Source: Candidatus Methylospira mobilis
GTDB taxonomy: Bacteria > Pseudomonadota > Gammaproteobacteria > Methylococcales > Methylococcaceae
Length of the DNA stretch: 64,000 nt
Direction: 5' to 3'
Assembly (NCBI RefSeq): GCF_009498235.1
Contig: NZ_CP044205.1
Span: 367,716-431,715, forward strand
Position 1 is the stretch's first letter. Each line of letters starts with the position of its first letter. The notes beneath the pieces are model-generated. The model saw only the letters and a program-made list of their open reading frames with translations. It did no database searches and was not told where the DNA came from. Positions 7,018 to 16,985 of the stretch are shown here, piece by piece. Made by a program: the position numbers and the translations under genes.

Positions 7018-10000
7018 CTATGTGATCAGGGATAGATTCATACGAGGTTCTGGGGTTAATAGATTCCATAGTTTCGGCCAAAACTCCGGGGGTAAATAAG
7101 CCTCTAAACGCCGAATATATACACTGAAATCTGAAAATTCCTTGATGTCCTCCGGCAGAACAGCAGCAATTTGACCCAACATGGCGACAAAAGAATTGTG
7201 GCGCTGTGCAGGGGTATCGAAACGGTTGGCCCTGAAGGACAAATCCACCGCATCCGACCAGAGGGACGGTTCGCTACGTAATACATTGATAGCTTTAGTA
7301 ATCAGAGGCTCGCGCAGGCTTAAGGCTTGTTCGCCTTTTAACCGGCCAAGTAGGTCGGCGATGCCAAGAAGCAAAACCTTATTGACTTGGCTAAATGAGT
7401 TTTTTTCAATAAATACTTCGATAGTGCTGAGCAGATGATCAACAATGTCAGTCGGCACAGGGTAGCGTGCAATAAGCGGGAAAAGGTTAACCAGGAAGTG
7501 GATGTCTTCTTTTTCAATCGCAGCGAGCCAAACATTGAGCGGTTGGGTATTTGACGATTGTAGTTCGTCGGATAACTTCGTACAAAGCTCTGTGGCAAGA
7601 GTACGGCCTTGGTTGCCGATAGCGCTATTCCTGATGTTAACCGGGTAGTCGGTTAGTGCAAAAAATTCAAACCCAAATAATTTCGAGTGATGGCGCAATT
7701 TACGCACATCTTGGAATGGTGTGACTATATCAAGCACGGTTTGTCGAATGCATTCTAAGGCATCGGCATTGCGTTTTAACACGCCTAGCGCTCCCCCAAT
7801 CACGGTTCTCCAGCGCGAGGCTGCTGAAGGCAGGGCCACATCAGCATCTTCGTCTGGCGCTGAATCAAAAGGATTGATCCTTGCTTCCAGCGCGATTGCA
7901 ACCTCTTTGAGGTTTTTGGATGCAAACGCCAAGTAGGTTGGATTTTGCGACGATTGTCGCTGGATACTGTCCAGCATTCTATCGGCGTAGACATAAGCCC
8001 ATATAACACGTTGCTCGTAAGCATAATCTTTGAATTCGGCTGTAAGCTGGAAGTGGTTCCAAATCAGGTGCAGCAGTTCGATATAAATATCAAACAGTAC
8101 ATCCGTTTTAGGGTTAGCCTCTAAGATTAACAGGGTTTGGGTTAAGCTTTCCGCGCGCGTTTGAGCGTCTGCCTCTGGAAATCGAAGGCATATGGACAAC
8201 AGGTTTTGCAGTACAATGGGATTAAATTTTGACTTTATCAGATCGTCTACCATGTCAGATAGCTGTTCAGTAGAAATCCTGTTTTCGGAGAGTGCTTGCT
8301 CTGCAAGCGTGCCAATATCCCAAGGCGGCCCGAAAGGTAAAGCAGCGAGACTGGCGAAACGCCTTTTTGTCTGATAGGTATCTTCAGTGTTCGCAAACAG
8401 CCATTCGTCCGCGTTGGAAGTCAGCATCTCTTCTGGAGTAATCGAGGTGAAAATATCGCAATAAATCGGCAGAATGGCTGATAAATCCCGTTTTGCCAAC
8501 TCCGCTATTTCAAGCGAGAGTCCGGCAAAAGCAAAAAAGTAATCACCTGAGCGTTCACAACGATTCCGCAAATCGTCAACAGCCGTATGAAAATCGTCGC
8601 TTTCTAACGTTGACCGGTAGTAATCACAATCTACTACGTTTAATAGCCCTATCTGCATCATCTCATCCAGCCATTCGACGCGTATGTCTGGGATGGGGTG
8701 ATCCAAACGGCTATAAGGACTCAGCACATTAACACCGTTTATCGCGCCATTTGCCGCTTGACCGGATATGGCGATGCAATCGCCGACTCCGTTTCCTGTC
8801 GTGAATTCCAGGGTAAACTTTCGATTTTCTCTGATTTTATGTAGAGGTTTATTCTTTCCGTGATTAATGCACTCAATGGTCAGTGCTTGCCATTCAGCTT
8901 CGGAGAAAAACAGGTTGAGGAATTGAAAATGAATACCTGTGATGAAATACTTTTTTAGTCGAGTCTCTAGCAACGGATGGGCAAGCAACTGATTCAGAAC
9001 TTCATCAGGCAAAAATCGCAAAGGATTAGTAATAAGCTGAATCAAAGGCGCATCACTTTCTGACCGCGAAAGGGTTGCTAATTGTTCGTTGATTAATTCG
9101 GCAAAACGGGTTAGCGCCGCATCTCGTAAGGTCGTGTGATTACGCCAAGCGGGTTCTATGTATTGAAAAAGCCACTGATAGTACGGCTGGGTTGCTTGCG
9201 GCTTCTCCATGAAGTGCCATGGAAGGCTCATTCTGAAACAATGTTCGATTGCCAGATTCTGAATCAAGTCGGTTGAATCAGCCCACCATGTGACGGGTCG
9301 ACCACGGTGAGGCAGAAACCGCTCGTAGATCCAGTCAGCCATAGCGATGCATCTTTTTTCATCCAACGTGTTGTCAGTCCAGATCGCTGCCATAGTTGTT
9401 TCGATGAAGCGATGCAATTGCAACCGATATTCGCTTTCCTCTGGCATCAAGTCAGTGCGGATTGGCGCTTTGCTAAGAATAGAATCAGATGCCAGGTTTG
9501 ATAAAACCGTCTCACGCAGTTTTGTCAAGGGAACGTTTTCGATCAGATTGCCCGTATGTTGCTCTATTTTTAAGGATTTCAACTCAGCCGCGAGGTATGC
9601 TGTAGGCGGCAAGCGGTGATCAACCCCCGCATTAAGCAAACTACGAAAGCCTTCCAGGAATTTGCCATCATTGATTGCCTTCCTGGAGTGCAGTACGCTC
9701 AAGATGTCATGCACCCCAACGATAGACGCCTGCTCCGAGACCGTGGAATAGCTGCCCATCAAACGATCATCAATCCAGATGGGGGCATTCGTTCCTTCCA
9801 TGCCTAGAAAAAGCTCTTCCAGTACGCGGGTTAACGGTAACGCATTTTGTCTTTCTTCAGGAAATAGTGAAAGAGTGAGGGGTTTTATTTTGCCATTTTT
9901 TAGCCGGCGGTTGAGTTCTGACCGTAGCGATTGTAACCAGTTTTCTATCTTTAGCCGGGAGCGATAGTTTTCTATTTCAGCACGAAGTTGTTCGTGTATG

Positions 10001-13000
10001 CCCTCTGCGCAATACAACTTGAATCGCCGGGCGGCGGCTTCCAAGCCGTTCAGTTGCATCAACAACTCCAAAAAAGGCCGATCAACCAACAGACCCACAT
10101 CGTGTGTTAGGCGTTCGATTTTTTGGGTATCGACGGTGCATTGTGCAAATTGGCTAAACTGCGATTCATCAACGATCAACTCACCCCTATCCCGCATGAC
10201 TGCGATGATATCGGCACAAGTGATTCTCAGGGCTTCCAGGGCGATTGGAATGCTTCCCGATTCGAAGGTTTCGGTGGCAAAACGATCAGTAACAATCAAT
10301 AAATTGTTTTGTTCGGCAAGGTGCCATTCCATCCGATCAACCGCGTGCAATCCTGCATAATCGCCTGTTTCCAGATCAGGTTCCCGCAGAAACGTGATTT
10401 TTAATGTTTCCATATGCGCAAGCAGCTTTTCAGCCTGTTCGACGCGGTCGGGCTGTATTTGCTTCAGTTGATGGATTTCTTGTTGTATGACACCAAGCAG
10501 ACTTGGAGGAATATGAATTACGTCAAAGGCATTGTCGAGGTATGGAAACAGCGTGAGTGCGTGCGCCATAAGGCAAGCCGAGTAATCCATACTTATCGAG
10601 CGGCCCTCCCAATCTTTTAGTAAAGGTTCCGCCGACCTCCCTCCATAAGTCATAGGAAATGGCGCATGCTGGCGGATGGAGCGATTACGGTTATCATGCC
10701 ATCGCCAGTAGAACTCAGTCCCGAACGACCCTCGTTGACTGTCCAGCCAGAGGTGCATCGGCAACTGCCCATTAATAAACTGACGCCAAAATGTTGCGCT
10801 ATGTTCTTGCCATTCCCGTAACAATGTTATCAGATCAGGCAGCCTGATTTCCTGAAAAAGGCCGCTATCGGGGAAGTCTCGGCGCAAGATTGCCATCTGC
10901 ATGGATGCCCAATCACTATGACCCGCGTTGAATCCAATCTGCATGGCGCTGTGGCGCAATTTTGGATCATTGGGGTAGCTCTCAACGGTGCGCTTCGCCC
11001 ATTCGAAGGCTTCTTCACGATCATGCGTCAACGAATAGTGCGCGATAAGCATGAATATTTGTGCGGTCACGAAGCCCAGTTCCACGCCTTGCTTTAATAT
11101 TTCCACTGCTCGCTGGGAATCGCCCATTGATGTCTGCAATTGCGCGCGCTGAACCAGCAGTTGTTCGTCAGGATGCTGTTGCCATAGTCGTTCACTGGCA
11201 CCCCAAGCCTGAGGATATTGGCCTTGGGCGATATAGGCCTCCATGGAACCGGCATAGTAATCGTAGCTTTGCCCATCGCGTTCGAATACCTGTTTATACC
11301 TATTGAGGACATCCAAGGTATCTGCCGGTTTTTTTAAAACCATCCATGCTTGAGCAAGCGTTTGCGCTATATGGGCTGGTGCTTCGTCGAACTTTTTCAA
11401 GCAACAGTCTGCTGTAACGGTCAGTTCCTGCCACATACCTACCTTGTGCTGGAGACTTACAAGATTGATATGATCGAGTAGATTACCTGGGTCAATTGTT
11501 AAACCTTCCGCAATCGGGAGCGCTTTAGCAATCTCGCCGCTTTGCACCCAAAAATTCGCCTTGATACGGCGATACTCGATAACATCGGCCAATGCGGCGA
11601 CGCGTTCCGCTAATTCCGGCAACTGGCCCAATGATCCAAGACAGCGAATGGCTCGATCAAACCAATTGATTCTTTCATCAGGTAGCGTAAGACGGTGTTC
11701 AAATCGTAAAAGGTGTTTCCAGGCGGCGTCGATTTGGCCGACGTGCACCAGTAATTCTCCAAGCACCTCGATTGCCCATGACGGCGGGTATGGCTGTTCA
11801 CAGGCGCTCGATAAGGCATCCAGTGAACGGTTCCAATCGTAATTTGTGTTCATCCACATCAGAAATACTATTGGGATGGGATCAACCGGGGTTTCAGCGA
11901 GAGCGTTTTTTGCTTTTTCAACTGCCTGGGTATGCTTTTCCGGTAGATTGAGGCATACCGCAAGATACGCATCTGTGATGTCCTGCTTTAATGTCTTCTT
12001 TGAACCATTACTTACACTTGTCAGCGCCTGCTCCAAATAACATAGGGCATCGTACATGCGCTTGTTTTGAATATCGTTAAGCGAAAACAAACCCGGTTTA
12101 AATAGCTGGAGTGTCACGGAGCCGGGGCGGTAAAGCCCGGCGGGTACTGCCTGCCAAAACGCTATGTAACCGGCTGTCAATTGAAAGAAAGGACTATCGT
12201 GTTGTCTACCGAGCGCAGGTTCGAATACTTGCCATGCTTCGTTGGCATTACCGGCAGCCAAAAGACAAAGGGCGTGAAAACGCCGAATCTCGTCAGTGAC
12301 GGGGATTTCCATCCGGTGTATGAATTCATCCGCTTCAGCACATCGACCTGAATTTAAAAGATATTTGAGCAGATTTATTACAACAGATTCCGAATCGAGC
12401 GGTTGCAGGATAGCTATGGCTTCTTCGATTTTTTTGTCAGCAGCGGCTTCAAAGGCTCGGTAGCTGCGGTCATCCAGCGTGGAATCCAGCCGCAGTGCGG
12501 CCTGATAATATCGCTGGTGCTGCTTGGCGGGTTTACCGTCTTCCTGAGCCCAACGCGCGGCGTGATAGTAGTAGCGCGCTTGAATTGTTTGAGATAGTGG
12601 GCTGCCTGCAAGTTCTGCCAACGCTGTTTCCAGCATATTCCAGCCGGCCTCGAAATCTCCTGCTCCGCGCATTGCCTGTATGGATTCGAGCTTCTCTGCG
12701 TACACGCCTTCCAGTTGAGTACGTAACTGCTCGTATTCGTTGAGGGATACAGACGTAGAGGCGCTTGCCTGGCTGATTATTGTCCCAGCGTCCTGTGTTG
12801 AAAAAGATTCAATGTCATTACGGCGTTTTGGGGGGGAATATGGCAGGTTTTCAATCAGCGCTCTTGCATAGGCTGCAGCTACCAAGGCTGCATAGTATTG
12901 CCAGTTATTGTTCTTATGCTCATCGCAGTAATCGCAGATACCTCGAATTACGATATATTCGCGTCCGGCGTTCCACGTAGCATCGGCTGTCCCCGAGCCT

Positions 13001-13764
13001 TCCATTTCGATGGCTTGTATACCAAGCAAATCACGCAAGTTATCCCGATGAACAGCATCTTTGAGCAAGGTATTTCCCGAGCCAATTGCCGCCAAATGGA
13101 TTTTTGGCATATTGGGACGCAGCTCCCGCTTGAGGTCGGTTGGGTGTGCAATAACCTTTGTTTTGTCTTGAGCATCATGCAGAACATCGCTATCCGATGG
13201 CGGACGGTGGAAGTCCGGTAGCGTCTCGCCTTTGGTAAGATGCGTTTCCCACGGATACTGGCCCAGTATGGCTTTTGTCTCCAAAGCTTTAGCTGCATTA
13301 ATAAGGTCTGCGCTGGGTTTGGATGAAGTATCGCGAGTCTCTATGTTTTCAGATGTGCGCTTGATGTTGTCATATTGAATGATGCCTTTTTCGTTGGTAA
13401 TTACCACATCACCGAGGCGAACATGGTTGTCAACGTTTTTCAGGTCTGGGATTCCTCCCGCAATGCCGACCATGAGGATGTATTCAACGGAATCGAAGCT
13501 GCGGACAATATGCGTCACTGCAGATGCCGCAACGTTATTGCCCATTTTTACAAGGGATGTAATCAATACCTGGTGCGGGTTGCCATTGGCGCGGCTCGGC
13601 AGTGTTCCGTACCAGTATTGATTGCCGTCATCATTGCTTGGCGCATTAATTTCGCTTGGTGAGTCCAGCATCATCAGACAAGCGGCCAGTTCCTTGGGCA
13701 AGGCGGTGCAAATGGTAAGGCGCGGCTCAGGTTTGGTATCGATTGTGGTGGCAGTTGCGTTCAA
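7018..13764 (-). CDS. Giant PNP-domain / TPR-like / PIN-like conflict (defence) protein
   Basis: This is a 2248-residue cytoplasmic protein with no signal peptide or membrane segment. Residues about 14-307 form a purine-nucleoside-phosphorylase/nucleosidase domain. Landmarks are the glycine motif MVGIAGG (98-104), the ribose-binding EMEG motif (AIEMEGSG, 251-258) and RGICDYCD (274-281) with the base-binding aspartate. From about 345 to 1000 it is helical-repeat sequence of TPR type. A PIN-like nuclease block follows: ISMDYSAC (Asp1060), Glu1096, Asp1143/Glu1146 and LLIVTDRF (Asp1160), then a second PIN-like strand APIWIDDRLMGSY (Asp1332, Asp1333). The remaining ~860 residues are helical and unassigned. 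PNP domains serve as NTP- or nucleoside-cleaving effectors in several bacterial antiphage systems, and PNP, TPR and PIN modules co-occur in predicted conflict proteins. The start is a TTG with no clear ribosome-binding site, directly after an in-frame stop. Base composition is visibly more A+T-rich than flanking core genes. hicB begins 14 bases downstream. Function in defence is inference. Confidence 0.75.
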   Translation of the reverse strand: MNATATTIDTKPEPRLTICTALPKELAACLMMLDSPSEINAPSNDDGNQYWYGTLPSRANGNPHQVLITSLVKMGNNVAASAVTHIVRSFDSVEYILMVGIAGGIPDLKNVDNHVRLGDVVITNEKGIIQYDNIKRTSENIETRDTSSKPSADLINAAKALETKAILGQYPWETHLTKGETLPDFHRPPSDSDVLHDAQDKTKVIAHPTDLKRELRPNMPKIHLAAIGSGNTLLKDAVHRDNLRDLLGIQAIEMEGSGTADATWNAGREYIVIRGICDYCDEHKNNNWQYYAALVAAAYARALIENLPYSPPKRRNDIESFSTQDAGTIISQASASTSVSLNEYEQLRTQLEGVYAEKLESIQAMRGAGDFEAGWNMLETALAELAGSPLSQTIQARYYYHAARWAQEDGKPAKQHQRYYQAALRLDSTLDDRSYRAFEAAADKKIEEAIAILQPLDSESVVINLLKYLLNSGRCAEADEFIHRMEIPVTDEIRRFHALCLLAAGNANEAWQVFEPALGRQHDSPFFQLTAGYIAFWQAVPAGLYRPGSVTLQLFKPGLFSLNDIQNKRMYDALCYLEQALTSVSNGSKKTLKQDITDAYLAVCLNLPEKHTQAVEKAKNALAETPVDPIPIVFLMWMNTNYDWNRSLDALSSACEQPYPPSWAIEVLGELLVHVGQIDAAWKHLLRFEHRLTLPDERINWFDRAIRCLGSLGQLPELAERVAALADVIEYRRIKANFWVQSGEIAKALPIAEGLTIDPGNLLDHINLVSLQHKVGMWQELTVTADCCLKKFDEAPAHIAQTLAQAWMVLKKPADTLDVLNRYKQVFERDGQSYDYYAGSMEAYIAQGQYPQAWGASERLWQQHPDEQLLVQRAQLQTSMGDSQRAVEILKQGVELGFVTAQIFMLIAHYSLTHDREEAFEWAKRTVESYPNDPKLRHSAMQIGFNAGHSDWASMQMAILRRDFPDSGLFQEIRLPDLITLLREWQEHSATFWRQFINGQLPMHLWLDSQRGSFGTEFYWRWHDNRNRSIRQHAPFPMTYGGRSAEPLLKDWEGRSISMDYSACLMAHALTLFPYLDNAFDVIHIPPSLLGVIQQEIHQLKQIQPDRVEQAEKLLAHMETLKITFLREPDLETGDYAGLHAVDRMEWHLAEQNNLLIVTDRFATETFESGSIPIALEALRITCADIIAVMRDRGELIVDESQFSQFAQCTVDTQKIERLTHDVGLLVDRPFLELLMQLNGLEAAARRFKLYCAEGIHEQLRAEIENYRSRLKIENWLQSLRSELNRRLKNGKIKPLTLSLFPEERQNALPLTRVLEELFLGMEGTNAPIWIDDRLMGSYSTVSEQASIVGVHDILSVLHSRKAINDGKFLEGFRSLLNAGVDHRLPPTAYLAAELKSLKIEQHTGNLIENVPLTKLRETVLSNLASDSILSKAPIRTDLMPEESEYRLQLHRFIETTMAAIWTDNTLDEKRCIAMADWIYERFLPHRGRPVTWWADSTDLIQNLAIEHCFRMSLPWHFMEKPQATQPYYQWLFQYIEPAWRNHTTLRDAALTRFAELINEQLATLSRSESDAPLIQLITNPLRFLPDEVLNQLLAHPLLETRLKKYFITGIHFQFLNLFFSEAEWQALTIECINHGKNKPLHKIRENRKFTLEFTTGNGVGDCIAISGQAANGAINGVNVLSPYSRLDHPIPDIRVEWLDEMMQIGLLNVVDCDYYRSTLESDDFHTAVDDLRNRCERSGDYFFAFAGLSLEIAELAKRDLSAILPIYCDIFTSITPEEMLTSNADEWLFANTEDTYQTKRRFASLAALPFGPPWDIGTLAEQALSENRISTEQLSDMVDDLIKSKFNPIVLQNLLSICLRFPEADAQTRAESLTQTLLILEANPKTDVLFDIYIELLHLIWNHFQLTAEFKDYAYEQRVIWAYVYADRMLDSIQRQSSQNPTYLAFASKNLKEVAIALEARINPFDSAPDEDADVALPSAASRWRTVIGGALGVLKRNADALECIRQTVLDIVTPFQDVRKLRHHSKLFGFEFFALTDYPVNIRNSAIGNQGRTLATELCTKLSDELQSSNTQPLNVWLAAIEKEDIHFLVNLFPLIARYPVPTDIVDHLLSTIEVFIEKNSFSQVNKVLLLGIADLLGRLKGEQALSLREPLITKAINVLRSEPSLWSDAVDLSFRANRFDTPAQRHNSFVAMLGQIAAVLPEDIKEFSDFSVYIRRLEAYLPPEFWPKLWNLLTPEPRMNLSLIT

Positions 13765-14673
13765 GGCTATATTTCACAGTCATTATTTTGCGGTGGCAAA
13801 TCATATGCATGTTTTCCGGATTCTATCGTTTTATACCCGGTTTGTCAGAAATAAGACCTCTGTGCTATGAGGTAAGTCATTGTCGAAATGGTTCCAGCTT
13901 CACTGGTGACGCGTGCTAATGTCAACAGAACCTAAGCTGGAGTCAAGGGTGCGTGGAATAAATGCGGCCGCTTCAGCGCCGCGTTTATGACGCGAAAGCC
14001 CCTTGACGCCCGAGGTCTTCATTGCGCTATGGGCTGCAGCCAGGGAATGTCTTTTATTCACGGCTGCTGCTTTACGGCGAGTGCGGGGCTAGGGGGCAGC
14101 GCCCCAAGGATTTAATGGTATTTTTGGTCGTCATGCTTCCGCAGACTTACACCGGCGTTAACAACTGGAAAATCCCATATTTGCGCGCGCACGGGCTTGA
14201 GAGTTAAGCCCATGGATGGGGGGAAACAGCACTACTTGTCGAGTGTTTTTCTGGTGCGGCTTTTGGTCGCATCATCAATGTCGGGAGTAAACCGCTGCAA
14301 GCCGGGTAGTACCAGTCGTGTGACGATAAGACGATTTTTAGTGACGAGTCAGTGATGCAGCAGTGATGGCTCAAAGCCACGCAGTGACTGAAGTGCCGAA
14401 ATTACGGGGAAATTTCATCGGCAATAATCCGGATGCAGCGCCGTGCTACAAAAAATAGCGCTGCTTAATGTACGCCGGCGTCAGTGCACAATAAGCAGGT
14501 CTAGGGAGTGCTGTTGGAGTTACCGGCTAGCTAAGCTGGATAAATGGTTATCCGGTCATGCTTGCTCTATGCAATTACCCCCAGATCATGCTGGTTTACT
14601 CCGGTATTTTATAAGGAGTTTATGAAAAAATACCTTGCGGGAGATTTGGCTTGTCGTAAGTCATTATTTTGTG
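13765..14673. other. 909-bp stretch between the giant gene and tRNA-Glu, no gene found
   Basis: Short frames exist on both strands but none has coding character, a ribosome-binding site or a recognisable motif. A small GC-rich hairpin (GGGGC-agc-GCCCC) occurs near 14090-14105. This may be the eroded edge of the accessory island. I did not find a copy of the tRNA 3-prime end that would mark an att site. Confidence 0.4.
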
Positions 14674-14749
14674 TGGCGTCCCCAAGGGGGTTCGAACCCC
14701 TGTTACCGCCGTGAGAGGGCGGAGTCCTGGGCCGCTAGACGATGGGGAC
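14674..14749 (-). tRNA. tRNA-Glu (anticodon CTC)
   Basis: Read on the minus strand, the 76 bases fold as a standard tRNA: acceptor GTCCCC/GGGGAC, anticodon stem CCGCC/GGCGG with loop CTCTCAC (anticodon CTC, decoding GAG), a T-arm with GGTTCGAACC, and an encoded 3-prime CCA at 14674-14676. The sequence is close to E. coli tRNA-Glu except that the wobble base is C instead of U. Confidence 0.95.
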
Positions 14750-14909
14750 AGGACAGATTGATTATTATTGCACAGGCCGATGTGGCTTGGAAGCTAAAAA
14801 TTCGCCTGGAAATGCAGGGGGCGGGGAACCTTCCTTTTCTGTCTGTGGTCATAACAAGTGTTCCTCCTCTTTAATTACACGAAGAGGTTTACTGTAGAAC
14901 GCTCTACTG

Positions 14910-14948
14910 AACCCGCCGATTGAATAAACAACGGCGGGTTTTCTTTTT
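14910..14948 (+). terminator. Strong terminator-like hairpin facing right, without an upstream gene
   Basis: AACCCGCCG (14910-14918) pairs perfectly with CGGCGGGTT (14932-14940) over a 13-nt loop, followed on the plus strand by a T-rich tail to 14948. The stem also lies downstream of leftward typA, but on that strand no T-run follows it. Confidence 0.65.
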
Positions 14949-14959
14949 GACGAGAGATT

Positions 14960-16783
14960 TTACGCCGTCTCTGATGAGCGGCTGGCCTTCTTGCGTTCGT
15001 GCTCCAGCAACAGCTTTTTGCGTATGCGTATGGTTTTTGGCGTTACCTCGACCAGCTCGTCGTCGTCGATGAACTCCAGTGCCTGCTCCAGACTGAAGCG
15101 GATCGGCGGCGTCAGTATGATGTTTTCGTCGCTGCCGGAAGCGCGCATGTTGGTGAGCTGCTTGGCCTTGGTCGGGTTGACGACCAGATCGTTGTCGCGC
15201 GAATGGATGCCGACGACCATGCCTTCGTATACTTCCGTGCCGTGCTCGACGAACAATCTGCCGCGTTCCTGAAGGTTGAACAATCCGAAGGCAACCGCTT
15301 TGCCGGCGACATTGGAAATCAATACGCCATTATTGCGCTGTCCGATATCGCCCTTTTTCACGGGGCCATAATGATCGAAAACGTGGTACAGCAGTCCGGT
15401 TCCTGATGTCGAAGTCAGAAATTCGGTCTGGAAGCCGATCAGTCCGCGCGAGGGCATGATATAGTCGAGACGGACGCGTCCCTGACCATCCGGCACCATG
15501 TCGCGCAGATCGCCCTTGCGCTCGCCCAGCTTCTCCATGATCGAGCCCTGGTGTTCTTCTTCCACCTCGATAGTGACCGATTCGTAGGGCTCGCAAAGTT
15601 CGCCGTCGATTTCCTTGATGATGACTTCCGGACGCGAAACGCCCAGCTCGTAGCCTTCGCGGCGCATGTTTTCGATCAGGATGGACAAATGCAGCTCGCC
15701 GCGACCGGAAACCTTGAACTTGTCCGGGTCGGCGGTATCCTCGACTTTAAGCGCCACGTTGTGCAGCAGCTCGCGTTGCAGGCGCTCGCGAATCTGGCGC
15801 GAGGTGACGAATTTGCCTTCCTTGCCGGCAAATGGAGAGTTGTTGACCTGGAAGGTCATGCTGACCGTGGGTTCGTCGACCGTCAGGGGCGGCAGTGCTT
15901 CTATTTGATCCGGCGCGCAAAGCGTGTCGGAAATTTCCAGCGCGTCGATGCCGGTAAAGGCGATGATGTCGCCCGCATTCGCTTCCGGCACTTCTATGCG
16001 CTCCAGTCCCTTGAAGCCGAATACCTGCAGTACGCGGGCATTGCGCTGTTTGCCGTCGCGGCTCAACACCACGACCGGCGTATTGGTTTTGACGCTGCCG
16101 CGCTGTATGCGGCCTATGCCGATGACGCCGACATAGGAATTGTAGTCCAGGCTGATAACCTGCATCTGGAAAGGACCTTCGGCATCGACGCGCGGCGGAT
16201 GAACCTTGTCGATAATGGTTTGAAACAGCGGGTCCATGTTGCCTTCGCGAATTTCCGGGTCGTTTCCGGCATAGCCGTTGAGAGCCGAGGCGTAAACGAC
16301 CGGAAAATCGAGCTGTTCTTCGGTGGCGCCGAGGCGGTCGAACAGGTCGAAGGTTTGATCCAGCACCCAATGCGCGCGCGCGCCCGGGCGGTCGATTTTG
16401 TTGATGACCACGATGGGTTTCAGACCCAGCGCAAAGGCTTTCTGGGTTACGAAGCGCGTTTGCGGCATCGGGCCGTCCACGGCGTCCACCAGCAGCAGCA
16501 CGCAATCCACCATCGACAATACGCGCTCGACTTCGCCGCCGAAATCGGCATGGCCCGGCGTATCGACGATGTTGATATGATAGCCGTTCCAGTCCAGCGC
16601 CGTGTTTTTCGCGAGTATGGTAATGCCTCTCTCTTTTTCCAGGGCGTTGGAGTCCATTACGCGTTCTTCGACTTTTTCGTGAGACGCAAAAGTGCCCGAT
16701 TGTTGCAGCAGTTTATCGACGAGGGTGGTTTTGCCATGATCGACGTGCGCAATAATGGCAATGTTTCTGAGTTTTTCTATCAT
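14960..16783 (-). CDS. typA: Ribosome-associated GTPase TypA/BipA
   Basis: This 607-residue translational GTPase is exactly the length of E. coli BipA. It begins [20 protein letters not shown] with the P-loop at residues 12-20, followed by [12 protein letters not shown] (G3) and INKIDRPGA (G4), EF-G-like domains, and the TypA-specific C-terminal domain ending in a basic tail. The start is the ATG at 16783; an in-frame upstream extension to 16972 has no homology and was discarded. TypA aids ribosome assembly and adaptation to cold or stress. It is monocistronic, divergent from pcnB. Confidence 0.96.
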   Translation of the reverse strand: MIEKLRNIAIIAHVDHGKTTLVDKLLQQSGTFASHEKVEERVMDSNALEKERGITILAKNTALDWNGYHINIVDTPGHADFGGEVERVLSMVDCVLLLVDAVDGPMPQTRFVTQKAFALGLKPIVVINKIDRPGARAHWVLDQTFDLFDRLGATEEQLDFPVVYASALNGYAGNDPEIREGNMDPLFQTIIDKVHPPRVDAEGPFQMQVISLDYNSYVGVIGIGRIQRGSVKTNTPVVVLSRDGKQRNARVLQVFGFKGLERIEVPEANAGDIIAFTGIDALEISDTLCAPDQIEALPPLTVDEPTVSMTFQVNNSPFAGKEGKFVTSRQIRERLQRELLHNVALKVEDTADPDKFKVSGRGELHLSILIENMRREGYELGVSRPEVIIKEIDGELCEPYESVTIEVEEEHQGSIMEKLGERKGDLRDMVPDGQGRVRLDYIMPSRGLIGFQTEFLTSTSGTGLLYHVFDHYGPVKKGDIGQRNNGVLISNVAGKAVAFGLFNLQERGRLFVEHGTEVYEGMVVGIHSRDNDLVVNPTKAKQLTNMRASGSDENIILTPPIRFSLEQALEFIDDDELVEVTPKTIRIRKKLLLEHERKKASRSSETA

Positions 16784-16985
16784 ATAAGGTGAGTTTGAAT
16801 GCCGTCCGGGCGGAATAAAATGAGGGGATATGGCTACTGATCGAATATTATATCGTGAAAATATGACAGCTTGTGATAAAGCGGCGCTATAGTCTGTTTC
16901 GCCGGGGTCCGAGTCCTCGGTGGAATCGCTGGAGTATTTGAGCGCGCGCGTCATGTGCGGTAGACTTAACATTATACCTTAAACT

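Noticed and set aside
7018-13764. GreA/B C-terminal-like domain near residue 1665 of the giant protein
   Set aside because: The strand-rich text around NRKFTLEFTTGNGVGDC prompted the idea, but I could not match the Gre motif convincingly.
14022-14625. Small plus-strand frames upstream of tRNA-Glu
   Set aside because: No ribosome-binding sites, no motifs, and poor codon character; treated as non-coding remnant.
13765-14749. Integration of the island into tRNA-Glu
   Set aside because: The tRNA is complete, but no integrase gene and no second copy of its 3-prime end was found at the other island edge.
15551-16792. 413-codon plus-strand frame opposite typA
   Set aside because: It is the antisense shadow of the confident typA gene, which has full-length family homology.
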